A stretch of 22,369 nucleotides of DNA from positions 1-22,369 of the forward strand of contig JAZSQZ010000102.1 of the NCBI GenBank assembly GCA_045538175.1, written 5' to 3'. Every line of letters starts with the position of its first letter. Position 1 is the stretch's first letter. Origin of the DNA: JAZSQZ01 sp045538175 (lineage in GTDB: Bacteria; Bacillota; Clostridia; Christensenellales; UBA1242). Positions 1 to 7,780 of this stretch are shown here, piece by piece. A program made the position numbers and the translations under genes. The notes beneath the pieces were generated by a model that saw nothing but the letters and a program-made list of their open reading frames with translations, ran no database searches and had not been told where the DNA came from.

Positions 1-1
1 A

Positions 2-709
2 GAAGAAAAACTAAAAGAACTGCAAGACGAACTTGGAGAAAACTTTTTATACTTCCCTATGGACACAGCAAAACTTGAAAATTGGGAAAAATTAAAACAG
101 CACTTGCTTGACACAAACTTTATGGCAGACGTTTTAATAAACAATGCTGGAAGAATGCATCAATTTGTTGCGACAAAAAAACTAGATTTAAAGACTGTTG
201 AAAACGTGATGAATGTTAACTATTATTCAGTTGTATATTCTGTTAACACACTTTTAGACCTAGTTTTAAAATCTCCTACACCTGCAATCATAAATATTTG
301 CAGTTCGTCAGCACTTTGTACGGTTCCAGGAGTTGCAGGATATTCTGCAAGCAAATCAGCCCTTAAGGCATACTCCGAAACACTTGCTCTTGACCTTAAA
401 GGAAAGGCATATGTTTCGACAATATTTCCAGGGGTTACAACCACAAACATTTTTAACTCTAAAGACAACAACTCGCCAATAATCGATTCAAAAGATAAAA
501 GCATCGTTGACTTTATAAGCACACCATCGCCAAAGATGGCAAAGAAAATTGTCAAAACCATAAAAAGAAAAAAGCGCAGAAAGGTTTTGGGTTGGGACGC
601 AAAACTTATGAATTTTGGATATAAAATTATGCCAAACTCAGTTCCAAAAATTATTAACTTTGTTTTCAAAAAAAGCAAAAAAGATTCTTTTAAAGATATT
701 TACAATTAA
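2..709 (+). CDS. Short-chain dehydrogenase/reductase, 5' end cut off by the window
   Basis: This is an NAD(P)-dependent oxidoreductase of the classical SDR family with unknown substrate. The frame is open from base 2, giving 235 visible residues. The ATG at 59 is internal: the residues before it (KLKELQDELGENFLYFPMD) are the usual SDR stretch after the first beta-alpha units. Visible motifs are NNAG (residues 47-50 of the visible part), the serine cluster CSSS (100-103) and the catalytic YSASK (Tyr114, Lys118). The N-terminal TGxxxGxG nucleotide-binding loop must lie upstream. The C-terminus is Lys/Arg-rich and then hydrophobic, as in SDRs that associate with membranes. It lies 14 bases before the next gene's preferred start and probably shares its transcript. 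The family call is sure, the substrate is not. Confidence 0.9.
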   Translation, partial: EEKLKELQDELGENFLYFPMDTAKLENWEKLKQHLLDTNFMADVLINNAGRMHQFVATKKLDLKTVENVMNVNYYSVVYSVNTLLDLVLKSPTPAIINICSSSALCTVPGVAGYSASKSALKAYSETLALDLKGKAYVSTIFPGVTTTNIFNSKDNNSPIIDSKDKSIVDFISTPSPKMAKKIVKTIKRKKRRKVLGWDAKLMNFGYKIMPNSVPKIINFVFKKSKKDSFKDIYN

Positions 710-710
710 C

Positions 711-717
711 GGGGGTG
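711..717 (+). promoter_or_regulatory. Ribosome binding site that fixes the start of the next gene
   Basis: A GGGGGTG run lies 6 bases before the ATG at 724. It overlaps the in-frame GTG at 715, which has no Shine-Dalgarno sequence of its own, so the ATG at 724 is the better start. Confidence 0.7.
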
Positions 718-723
718 TATCAT

Positions 724-2925
724 ATGCCAATTGATACAAAAGATAGCTACAAATATCGTAATGAAGTAAGGGTTAAAGTTGACTCCACCACAGAAGAAGG
801 CAAGCATCTTTTAGAAACTTACAAAAAAGACCAAAAATATCATTATATGGATATTGGTAGGGTCGGTAGACACATGCCAAACGGCAAGTACTACATCGAA
901 AAGCCAATTATTGTCGAACTTATAAGAGTTCCAAAAATCATTAGGCAAGTAAGAGAAAAAGCAGTCGACAAAGCAGGAAAAGATGTTTATGAACTTAAAA
1001 CTTTCCTATCTCGTTTTGGCGAGTTGGACTTTTATGCAACAATTGACTATAATCGTGCAGACCTTTACTTTGTTGAACACGTTTGGGTTGAAAACTTGGG
1101 TATTCAAGAAAACTATAGTACTCTTATCTACTCAATTTTTTATGAAAACAAACAAGTTCCTATGAAGGAAATTTTCTATAAGTTTAACATCAGTGCAAAC
1201 GCAGACGATTATGGTAAAAGATGGAAAGATATTGACATCACAAACACCCTTATCGCAAAAACAAAAGCAACACTTGCTATGGCTTGTGCAAACACTGTTG
1301 CAAAATCAATAACACAAGCCGCACTTGATTTGTCAGTTGACACAATGGAAGAAAATTCCCTTGGTAAAAAAGTTATAAACACTTTTAACAAGGCAATCAA
1401 AAAAGATGATGATTTAAAATTTAACATCACAAAAACACCTGAACTTACAAAAACAAATTTGTTTTTAGATGCAATCGACAATGTCGCAGGAAACAAAGAA
1501 CTAAGAAACGCTGAGTTTGTTGATTCCATAAACAAGGTTTTAGATATTCAAACAGACAAAGCAAACATAATTACAGCAGACATTTTAAAAGCAACAACTC
1601 CACTTAACATTTGCAACAAATTTACAGAACTTCAAGAATCATCAATTGCAACAATCGAAGGTGCAATTGATGTACAATTTACCGATGCTGAAATGCTTGA
1701 CGGTATGAGAACTTCTAGAACTGTTTTACAAGTTATGCCAGACGGAACCAAGAAAGTTGTACTTTTGCTTGAACCAACTGACCCACTTATCGAAAACTTC
1801 GACATCAAAAACGAAAGCCTTGTAACACAAATTAGAATTATGAACAGTGACTTCGACAACATAATGACAATTGATGGACAACCTGTTGATATCTCTGTTG
1901 GAAGATTTGATGAAGAAAGTATGAAGACAAGGGCTTATCTTGTTTTACAAGGTATGCAACAAGATGAAAGATTTGACATCTACTCTATTGAAGACGAAAA
2001 AGAATTCAAGAAAAAAATCAAACGCTTAACTGTTCAAGAAGCAGAAGAAATGAAGCGTTTAAGAGCACAATATAGAGAAGTTTTTGCAGCAGTTTATGAT
2101 GGTCAAACTAACACCAACGTTCTTGTACGCGACCTTGACCAAAGAGTTTTTGTGGGTCAACTTGAAAAAGGCGAAGGCCCTGTAAACTACAAAGGCTTTA
2201 TGGGTCCAGAATCTCAAAAACTAGGAGAAGAGCGCCTTCGAACCGAAACTGAACGCCTTAGACCTATTGAAGAAATCCAAGCAGCTGCTGAAGATTTAAA
2301 AGAAGCAATAGTCCTTAAAGAACGTGAAGAAACCGAAGAAGAAAAAGAGAAAAAGAAACTTGTACGCCGTGCACAAGAACTTAACGCAGAAGACGAAAAA
2401 GCTATTCTTGAAAGACAACAAGAACAAGCCGAAGAACTTCAAGAAGAAGTTATTGAAGCACAACAAAGAGGCGAAGATATTGAAAAACATCTTGAGAATA
2501 TTGAGAAGCACAAAGCAGAAACTCAACAAACTCAAGAATCCCCACACAAAAAAGAAGACCAAGAAGCAATTGATGCCAGAAACAAGTTGGTAGAAGATCA
2601 AAAGAATCAACTACTTATGACTGAAAAAGAAAAAGAACTTGCTGCAATTGCTGAACAACAACTCAAGGAAGAAGAGGAAAGAAAACGTAGACAAACACAA
2701 CAACAACTCGACCTTGAAGCTATGGAACAAATGGAAGAAGATGAACTTGAAGATATGATAGAAGATGATTCTAACAACTATACTTCAGTCGAACAAGACA
2801 ACATTAACTCTTCTGGTAGCGAAGTTTTTGAAAGCGAGCATCAATCAGAATTTGTACACCAAGACAGCGAAGGTGTTGCAGTAATTTCATCTGAGCCTGT
2901 AAATGAAATTTCACTTGAACAATAA
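724..2925 (+). CDS. Unknown 733-residue cytoplasmic protein with a long charged helical tail
   Basis: I do not recognise the family. I chose the ATG at 724 over the GTG at 715 because the GGGGGTG ribosome site overlaps the GTG. Residues 1 to about 430 look like a mixed alpha/beta globular region, with a beta-rich part near 310-400. Residues about 430-460 are helical and charged. From about 497 to 677 the chain is almost entirely Glu, Lys, Gln, Arg and Ala with heptad-like spacing, so it is probably a coiled coil or long single helix. The last 55 residues or so are acidic and Ser-rich and look disordered. I see no signal peptide or membrane helix, so it is probably cytoplasmic. It follows the SDR gene closely and ends at a strong terminator. 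A scaffold or bundling role is only a guess from shape. Confidence 0.85.
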   Translation: MPIDTKDSYKYRNEVRVKVDSTTEEGKHLLETYKKDQKYHYMDIGRVGRHMPNGKYYIEKPIIVELIRVPKIIRQVREKAVDKAGKDVYELKTFLSRFGELDFYATIDYNRADLYFVEHVWVENLGIQENYSTLIYSIFYENKQVPMKEIFYKFNISANADDYGKRWKDIDITNTLIAKTKATLAMACANTVAKSITQAALDLSVDTMEENSLGKKVINTFNKAIKKDDDLKFNITKTPELTKTNLFLDAIDNVAGNKELRNAEFVDSINKVLDIQTDKANIITADILKATTPLNICNKFTELQESSIATIEGAIDVQFTDAEMLDGMRTSRTVLQVMPDGTKKVVLLLEPTDPLIENFDIKNESLVTQIRIMNSDFDNIMTIDGQPVDISVGRFDEESMKTRAYLVLQGMQQDERFDIYSIEDEKEFKKKIKRLTVQEAEEMKRLRAQYREVFAAVYDGQTNTNVLVRDLDQRVFVGQLEKGEGPVNYKGFMGPESQKLGEERLRTETERLRPIEEIQAAAEDLKEAIVLKEREETEEEKEKKKLVRRAQELNAEDEKAILERQQEQAEELQEEVIEAQQRGEDIEKHLENIEKHKAETQQTQESPHKKEDQEAIDARNKLVEDQKNQLLMTEKEKELAAIAEQQLKEEEERKRRQTQQQLDLEAMEQMEEDELEDMIEDDSNNYTSVEQDNINSSGSEVFESEHQSEFVHQDSEGVAVISSEPVNEISLEQ

Positions 2926-2959
2926 AAAAAAAGAAACACAATTTTGTGTTTCTTTTTTT
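2926..2959. terminator. Bidirectional intrinsic terminator between convergent genes
   Basis: A near-perfect inverted repeat is built around GAAACACAA and TTGTGTTTC. It is flanked by seven A on one side and seven T on the other, so it can end transcription from both the upstream unknown gene (+) and glyA (-). Confidence 0.85.
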
Positions 2960-2963
2960 GTTT

Positions 2964-4196
2964 TTAATAAACTTTAAAACGTTTGCAAAGGTTTGCAACC
3001 TTTTCTTTTACTCTTTCGACAGCTTCTTCTTTGTTGTCGATAATATCTGCAATACATTCTGCGATAACTTCCATTTCAGGTTCCTTCATACCCCTTGTTG
3101 TGATTGCAGGAGTACCGATTCTAAGTCCACTTGTTGTAAATGGGGATCGTTTTTCGTTTGGAACAGTATTTTTGTTTGCAGAGATATATGCCTTATCTAA
3201 AAGTCCTTCAAGTTCCTTTCCTGTGATATCCCTATCTGACAAGTCAAGAAGCATTAAGTGATTCTCTGTGCCACCACTTACAAGTTTTACACCACGGTTC
3301 ATCAAACCTTCTGCAAGTGCTTTTGCGTTTTTGATAACTTGTCTTTGATATGTCTTGAAGCTCTTTTGAAGTGCTTCTTTAAAAGCAACTGCCTTACCTG
3401 CAATAACGTGTTCGAGTGGGCCACCTTGTGTGCCTGGGAAAACTGCGCTATCAATTTTCTTTGCAAGTTCTTGCTTGCACATAATGATACCACCCCTTGG
3501 ACCTCTTAAGGTTTTGTGTGTTGTACTTGTAACAACATCTGCAATACCAACAGGTGTTGGGTGAAGACCTGCTGCAACAAGACCAGCAATGTGTGCCATA
3601 TCAACCATAAGATATGCACCGACTTCGTCTGCGATTTTTCTAAATTTCTTAAAGTCGATTTTTCTTGAATAAGCACTAGCACCTGCAACAATAAGTTTTG
3701 GTTTGTGCTCTTTTGCAAGGCGTGCAACTTGTTTATAATCTAAGAAACCATTTTCGTCAACACCATAGCAAACACTGTTGTAGACCTTACCTGAAACATT
3801 AACTTTTGCACCGTGCGTTAAGTGTCCACCGTTTGATAGGTCCATACCTAAAATAGTATCCCCTGGGTTAAGTAAAGCGACATAAACTGCAAAGTTTGCG
3901 TTAGCGCCACTGTGTGGTTGAACGTTTGCGTGTTCGCAACCAAAAATTTCTTTAAGTCTGTCAATTGCAAGTTGTTCTGCAAGGTCAACAACTTCGCAAC
4001 CACCATAATATCTTTTGTTTGGATAACCTTCTGCATACTTATTTGTAAGCACGCTTCCAACTGCTTGCATTACTGCTGGGGAAACATAGTTTTCACTAGC
4101 AATAAGTTCAAGGTGGTCAAATTGTCTTTGTTTTTCTTTTTCAATAATATCGTAAATCTCGTAATCACTTTTAACTAATTTTGTATTTTTTATCAT
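2964..4196 (-). CDS. glyA: Serine hydroxymethyltransferase
   Basis: This PLP enzyme interconverts serine and tetrahydrofolate with glycine and 5,10-methylene-tetrahydrofolate, the main source of one-carbon units, in the cytoplasm. At 410 residues it is normal for bacterial GlyA. Visible motifs are LIASENYVSP (31-40), NKYAEGYPNKRYYGG (52-66), the PLP-contacting DMAHIAGL (199-206) and the lysine motif TSTTHKTLRGPRGG with Schiff-base Lys228. The start ATG has AGGGGG 8 bases upstream. The gene is divergent from folD across 148 bases, and both act in the same folate cycle. Its own extended -10 promoter lies close to the start, leaving too little leader for a riboswitch. Confidence 0.98.
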   Translation of the reverse strand: MIKNTKLVKSDYEIYDIIEKEKQRQFDHLELIASENYVSPAVMQAVGSVLTNKYAEGYPNKRYYGGCEVVDLAEQLAIDRLKEIFGCEHANVQPHSGANANFAVYVALLNPGDTILGMDLSNGGHLTHGAKVNVSGKVYNSVCYGVDENGFLDYKQVARLAKEHKPKLIVAGASAYSRKIDFKKFRKIADEVGAYLMVDMAHIAGLVAAGLHPTPVGIADVVTSTTHKTLRGPRGGIIMCKQELAKKIDSAVFPGTQGGPLEHVIAGKAVAFKEALQKSFKTYQRQVIKNAKALAEGLMNRGVKLVSGGTENHLMLLDLSDRDITGKELEGLLDKAYISANKNTVPNEKRSPFTTSGLRIGTPAITTRGMKEPEMEVIAECIADIIDNKEEAVERVKEKVANLCKRFKVY

Positions 4197-4225
4197 TTTA
4201 CTTACCCCCTAACATTATCTTTTTA

Positions 4226-4254
4226 ATTATATCACACCTATGCCTTTAGGCAAA
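4226..4254 (-). promoter_or_regulatory. Promoter of glyA (extended -10)
   Basis: On the minus strand, TGATATAAT holds a perfect -10 (complement of 4226-4231) with the TGn extension. TTTGCC sits 17 bases upstream as a weak -35, which fits an extended -10 promoter. Confidence 0.65.
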
Positions 4255-4290
4255 ATAAAATAAAGATTTTGTCATACGGTTTTTAAATAT

Positions 4291-4319
4291 TTTACTAAAA
4301 AAATAAAGTATGTTATAAT
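4291..4319 (+). promoter_or_regulatory. Promoter of folD (extended -10)
   Basis: TTTACT (4291-4296), then 17 bases, then TATAAT (4314-4319), preceded by TGT to give the TGn extension. AAAGGAGG at 4332-4338 is the ribosome site before the ATG at 4345. Confidence 0.75.
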
Positions 4320-4344
4320 ACCTTTGTTATAAAGGAGGAAGACT

Positions 4345-5208
4345 ATGTACGAAATACTTAATGGAACCGAAACCTCAATGGCTATAAAACAAGAAATCAA
4401 GGCTGAAATTGAAGAAAAACTTACTTCCAAAAACAAAAGAGCACCTAAACTTGTAGTTATTCTTGTTGGAGACAATATGGCAAGCAAAGTTTATGTCGCA
4501 GGAAAAGTAAAGGCAGCCGAGCAAGTTGGAATTGAAACAACTGTAATAAAATTTGACTACGACGTAACACAAGCAGAAGTTGTCGACGCAATAAGAAAAC
4601 TAAACAGAGATAAACTTGTTGATGGAATTTTGCTTCAACTTCCCGTCCCTATGCAAATAAACGAGAGTGAAGTTTTAAACGAAATTGACCCAGATAAAGA
4701 TGTTGATGGCTTGACTTACATAAATCTTGGAAAAGTTTTAGATAAAGACAACGATGGTTTTGTTGGTTGTACACCAAGTGGCGTTATGGCACTTATTAAC
4801 CACTACAATATCGACATCACAGGCAAAGATGTTACAATCGTAAACCGTAGTTTGCTTGTAGGAAAACCTTTAGCACTTCTTATGACAAACGCAAACGCAA
4901 CAGTTACTGTTTGCCACACAAAAACACAAAACTTAACAGACAAACTTAAAAACAGCGATATTATTGTAACTGCTGTTGGAATTAAAGATTTTATCAAGCC
5001 TGAAATGGTAAAGAAAGGCGCAATTGTTATCGACGTTGGTATCACACGTGACGAAGTTTCAAAAAAGATTTGTGGCGACGTTGATTTTGAAGGTGTTGCA
5101 CCAAAGACAAGTTATATCACACCTGTCCCTGGTGGTGTTGGACCTATGACAATTGCAATGCTACTTAAAAATGTTTTGCTCGCAAGACTTAAAAAAGAAA
5201 AAAAATAA
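4345..5208 (+). CDS. folD: Methylene-THF dehydrogenase / methenyl-THF cyclohydrolase
   Basis: This bifunctional cytoplasmic enzyme converts 5,10-methylene-THF to 5,10-methenyl-THF using NAD(P), then to 10-formyl-THF. Its 287 residues match FolD proteins. The catalytic YVAGK motif places Tyr50 and Lys54 at the same numbers as in E. coli FolD. The family motifs QLPVP (98-102), DKDVDGLT (with Asp121) and the C-terminal PGGVGPMT are present. The Rossmann part includes the VNRSLLVGKPLA segment typical of the dinucleotide site. It is preceded by a strong AAAGGAGG and its own promoter. It is divergent from glyA, which makes its substrate. I see no strong terminator after it, so some read-through into the next gene is possible. 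Confidence 0.98.
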   Translation: MYEILNGTETSMAIKQEIKAEIEEKLTSKNKRAPKLVVILVGDNMASKVYVAGKVKAAEQVGIETTVIKFDYDVTQAEVVDAIRKLNRDKLVDGILLQLPVPMQINESEVLNEIDPDKDVDGLTYINLGKVLDKDNDGFVGCTPSGVMALINHYNIDITGKDVTIVNRSLLVGKPLALLMTNANATVTVCHTKTQNLTDKLKNSDIIVTAVGIKDFIKPEMVKKGAIVIDVGITRDEVSKKICGDVDFEGVAPKTSYITPVPGGVGPMTIAMLLKNVLLARLKKEKK

Positions 5209-5239
5209 AAACTACCTATTGTAAATTTTAAAATGTATA

Positions 5240-5266
5240 TTGATTTACTATAAAAAATGTTGTAAT
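5240..5266 (+). promoter_or_regulatory. Possible promoter of the 230-residue unknown gene
   Basis: TGTTGTAAT (5258-5266) resembles an extended -10, with TTGATT 15 bases upstream at 5240-5245. The spacing is short. An AGGAGA ribosome site follows at 5274-5279. Confidence 0.4.
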
Positions 5267-5284
5267 ATTTAACAGGAGACATCT

Positions 5285-5977
5285 ATGGATTTTTATAGTT
5301 ATAAATTACACTTATATTCAAAAGAAAATAACGACTTACCTATTGAAGAAAGAATGTATAGGGCAAAAATGCTTGCCGAAGAAAAAGCACAACAAGAGTA
5401 TGACAGAATTAAAGAAAACTATTCTTACGCGCTTGCTGTAAACCCAGCACCTGGATATATGGGCTCTGCATCTGCTGGCAGAATGGCAGCCTTTACATAT
5501 CAAGAATTACTTCTTAACGCATCAAATACACTTGCAACAATTCAAGGGCAAAGCGTTGACGAATATTTTGATAGTTTGATTGTGAGAGAAACTTCTGCAA
5601 TTGCAGATTATGCAAAAACAAAAGTTGGAAGTTATGCAGAAACAACTTCACGCCTTACAAGATTAAACAAAAACAAAGGCATCGTTTCAAAACTTACAAA
5701 TCTTTTTGGACAAGGCGAACAAGTTAGAGAAGAACTTACAGACGAGATGGGTCTTCTTTCTCAACAATACACCGTTGGAGAGGCATCTTGTGCTACTTGG
5801 GAATCAATGGACGATAAAACAAAAATTGAATACCTTGTTGGAAGAATTGAAGTTGACGGTGTCACAACTTTTGATGAAAAAGGTATCGACGAATTAGGCA
5901 AAAACTTATATCAAATGCAAAAAGAAAGTGAAACTTCTTTTGTTGAAACAATGAGCGATATAACACCTGAAGAATAA
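5285..5977 (+). CDS. Unknown 230-residue soluble protein
   Basis: I do not recognise the family. The ATG follows AGGAGA by 5 bases, and the codon use and good spacing make this a real gene. The first 45 residues are charged and helical. A small, Gly/Ala/Ser-rich segment follows (NPAPGYMGSASAGRMAAF), then a long, mainly helical region to about residue 160, then an acidic C-terminus. It has no signal peptide or membrane helix and only one cysteine. The protein is neither very basic nor repeat-rich, which argues against a structural or DNA-coating role. It sits alone between folD and a bidirectional terminator, so the neighbours do not explain it. Confidence 0.8.
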   Translation: MDFYSYKLHLYSKENNDLPIEERMYRAKMLAEEKAQQEYDRIKENYSYALAVNPAPGYMGSASAGRMAAFTYQELLLNASNTLATIQGQSVDEYFDSLIVRETSAIADYAKTKVGSYAETTSRLTRLNKNKGIVSKLTNLFGQGEQVREELTDEMGLLSQQYTVGEASCATWESMDDKTKIEYLVGRIEVDGVTTFDEKGIDELGKNLYQMQKESETSFVETMSDITPEE

Positions 5978-5983
5978 AAAAAT

Positions 5984-6013
5984 AAAAGAGTTAGAAAGTC
6001 TAACTCTTTTTTT
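5984..6013. terminator. Bidirectional intrinsic terminator
   Basis: A 12-base-pair stem (5984-5995 with 5999-6010, core AGAGTTAGA) has a 3-base loop and is flanked by A and T runs. It closes the unknown gene ending at 5977 and, on the other strand, the four-gene operon whose last stop codon overlaps the stem. Confidence 0.85.
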
Positions 6014-6713
6014 ATTTTCTAAAATTTAAAAGCCACTCTTTATCTTTTTTTGATACCCTAAAACTATCCCTACATTTTGAGATTGCTTTATTGATTTGAA
6101 ACGGGTTTAGTTTGTTTGTTTTTAGAAACTTAATTGTTTTTTCTCTTTGTTTTATAAACAACTCACACACAAGCCACGAGATTATCATATTTACATAATA
6201 CTCTTCTTCTAAATAAAATTCGTTTAAAATTTCAAGTATCTTATCTACATAATAACCATTGTTTAAAAACTCAAAAAAGATTTTAAACCCAACCCTTCTA
6301 ACAAACGGTTTTTCACTTTTAAGATATTTCTTTGCTAAAGCAAAATACTCTTCTTCTCTACCCTTAATTTTAAAAGACAAAAGGTCGCAACTTGCCCAAT
6401 TGTCGATGCCTAAAACATATTTGTCTAAATACTCAACCTGCTTATGAAAATCTTTGATTTTGCAAATAAGGTTACCATTTATAACATCGTTTTCGTAATA
6501 TGAGTTTAGGTTTAAATCAAGAAATGATAAAAAGTTGCCTTTTGCAATTTCTTTTGCTATGTTTTTCAAAACTTCTGTTTTTATTGCAAGCAGTGGTTTT
6601 TTTGTATTTATAATCTTTGTTGTCCAAACCACCTTATCTTCGTTTTTTAAACTCAACAAATAATTATCAAACCATAACTTATCCGTATCTTTCCAAACTT
6701 GTTTTATTAACAT
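6012..6713 (-). CDS. AlkD-like DNA alkylation repair protein (HEAT-repeat glycosylase)
   Basis: It resembles the DNA alkylation repair family (AlkD type), which removes N3- and N7-alkylated purines from DNA. Its 233 residues are nearly all alpha-helical, as expected for HEAT-like repeats. The motif NWASCD supplies Trp106 and Asp110, four apart like Trp109 and Asp113 of Bacillus cereus AlkD. Trp180 in MIISWLVCE could be the third aromatic residue of the active site. Family-typical text includes KPLLAIKTEVLKNIAKEI, FVRRVGFKIFF and the C-terminal CRDSFRVSKKDKEWL. It is the last gene of a four-gene minus-strand operon, 8 bases after the thioesterase gene, and ends inside the shared terminator. 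Confidence 0.85.
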   Translation of the reverse strand: MLIKQVWKDTDKLWFDNYLLSLKNEDKVVWTTKIINTKKPLLAIKTEVLKNIAKEIAKGNFLSFLDLNLNSYYENDVINGNLICKIKDFHKQVEYLDKYVLGIDNWASCDLLSFKIKGREEEYFALAKKYLKSEKPFVRRVGFKIFFEFLNNGYYVDKILEILNEFYLEEEYYVNMIISWLVCELFIKQREKTIKFLKTNKLNPFQINKAISKCRDSFRVSKKDKEWLLNFRK

Positions 6714-6721
6714 ACAAATCC

Positions 6722-7219
6722 TTAAAAATCAATCTCTGTGACATCGTCTTTAATGTTATAACACATTTCTTCTTCAATGGAGATATCCCCATTTGCAATC
6801 TTTTCTGGGGATAACTTAAGATACTTGCCTTCAGCTTCGGCAAGCACGTTTCCTTCCATATCCAAAATTTCGCCGTGGGCAACAAAGTATCTTGGTGTGT
6901 TTGTTATCATTACGGCCCTGCCTTTGATTTCTTTGTTATAGGGTACAGGTTTTCTAAACTTGACTTCAAGTGAAGTTGTAACAGCATAAACATTAGGTTC
7001 GCTTATCCATAGAACCCTGCCGATAAGTTCGTCTAACATACTTGTAATCATACCACCATGGACACGACCTGGATAACTTTGATGCAAAAAATCATATTTA
7101 AAAATTGTTGCAACTGAGCCATCTTCCATATTATAAAACGGTGCTTTTACACCAAACTCGTTTTCCATACCACAAATGATACAATTTTTGCTGTTTGTTT
7201 GTTTGCCAACAACTTTCAT
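6722..7219 (-). CDS. PaaI-family hotdog-fold thioesterase
   Basis: It is a probable acyl-CoA thioesterase of the PaaI/4HBT superfamily. Its 165 residues form a single hotdog domain. The signature GRVHGGMITSMLDELIG (51-67) contains the HGG turn and the acidic pair Asp63-Glu64 on the hotdog helix where the catalytic acid lies. An N-terminal CIICG pair (Cys13, Cys16) is common in this subgroup. Its start codon overlaps the stop of the histidine phosphatase gene as ATGA, which implies translational coupling. The substrate cannot be read from sequence. Confidence 0.88.
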   Translation of the reverse strand: MKVVGKQTNSKNCIICGMENEFGVKAPFYNMEDGSVATIFKYDFLHQSYPGRVHGGMITSMLDELIGRVLWISEPNVYAVTTSLEVKFRKPVPYNKEIKGRAVMITNTPRYFVAHGEILDMEGNVLAEAEGKYLKLSPEKIANGDISIEEEMCYNIKDDVTEIDF

Positions 7220-7770
7220 TCGCTAAAATGCTCCCTCATATATTTGTTTAGTTGGTCGATTTCACAATTGTCAATTTCGTAGTATAAATCCTTTGTAAAA
7301 TCGGTATCTTCATTGTCAAAATATCTTCTTAAGTTTCTCCAAACACCACCGTGAGAAACAAGCAAAATATTCTTGTCGCTCTTTTCGATTGTTTTGAAAA
7401 ATTCCTTACATCTGTTATAAAATTCCAAACGACTTTCTGCGCCCCAAAGTTCTGGGTTGGTTTGCCACAACTTCTTTTCTTCGGGTGTTAGGTCTTTATA
7501 ATATTTCCCTTGTCTTGAGCCAGAATTTCTTTCCATCAATCTATCGTCATATTTTATCTCTAAGTTATGATACTTATTGATTTCTTCTGCAGTAATTCTT
7601 GTCCTTGACAATGGCGAACAATAAATTTCATCAATGTCGTAGCCTTGAAGTTTTTTTGCAACATCTTTTGTTTGCCAGATGCCTTTTTCGGTTAACTTTG
7701 ATTCGCTTTGCCCTTGCGTCCTTTTGGCAACATTATAATCAGTTTCGCCGTGCCTTACAAAATAAAACAT
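7216..7770 (-). CDS. Histidine phosphatase family protein (phosphoglycerate mutase-like)
   Basis: This is a phosphatase of the branch-1 histidine phosphatase superfamily, which works through a phosphohistidine. The N-terminal motif FVRHGETDYN holds Arg6 and the nucleophile His7. CSPLSRTRIT gives Arg56, Glu80 fits the acid position, and VSHGG gives the second catalytic His140. Its 184 residues suit small phosphatases of the CobC/GpmB/PhoE type rather than the longer cofactor-dependent glycolytic mutase. It is the second gene of the operon, 10 bases after the upstream gene, and overlaps the thioesterase start by four bases. The real substrate is open. Confidence 0.9.
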   Translation of the reverse strand: MFYFVRHGETDYNVAKRTQGQSESKLTEKGIWQTKDVAKKLQGYDIDEIYCSPLSRTRITAEEINKYHNLEIKYDDRLMERNSGSRQGKYYKDLTPEEKKLWQTNPELWGAESRLEFYNRCKEFFKTIEKSDKNILLVSHGGVWRNLRRYFDNEDTDFTKDLYYEIDNCEIDQLNKYMREHFSE

Positions 7771-7780
7771 AACTTTTCTC

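Noticed and set aside
59..61. ATG at 59 as the start of the dehydrogenase
   Set aside because: The same frame is open to base 2 and codes for the normal SDR text before it, so the gene begins outside the window.
2324..2593. Lys-rich frame of about 89 codons inside the 733-residue gene
   Set aside because: It is another frame of the Glu/Lys-rich tail, with codon use unlike real genes and no ribosome site.
4197..4225. THF or glycine riboswitch before glyA or folD
   Set aside because: The promoters leave only about 25-30 transcribed bases before each start codon, too short for any known riboswitch.
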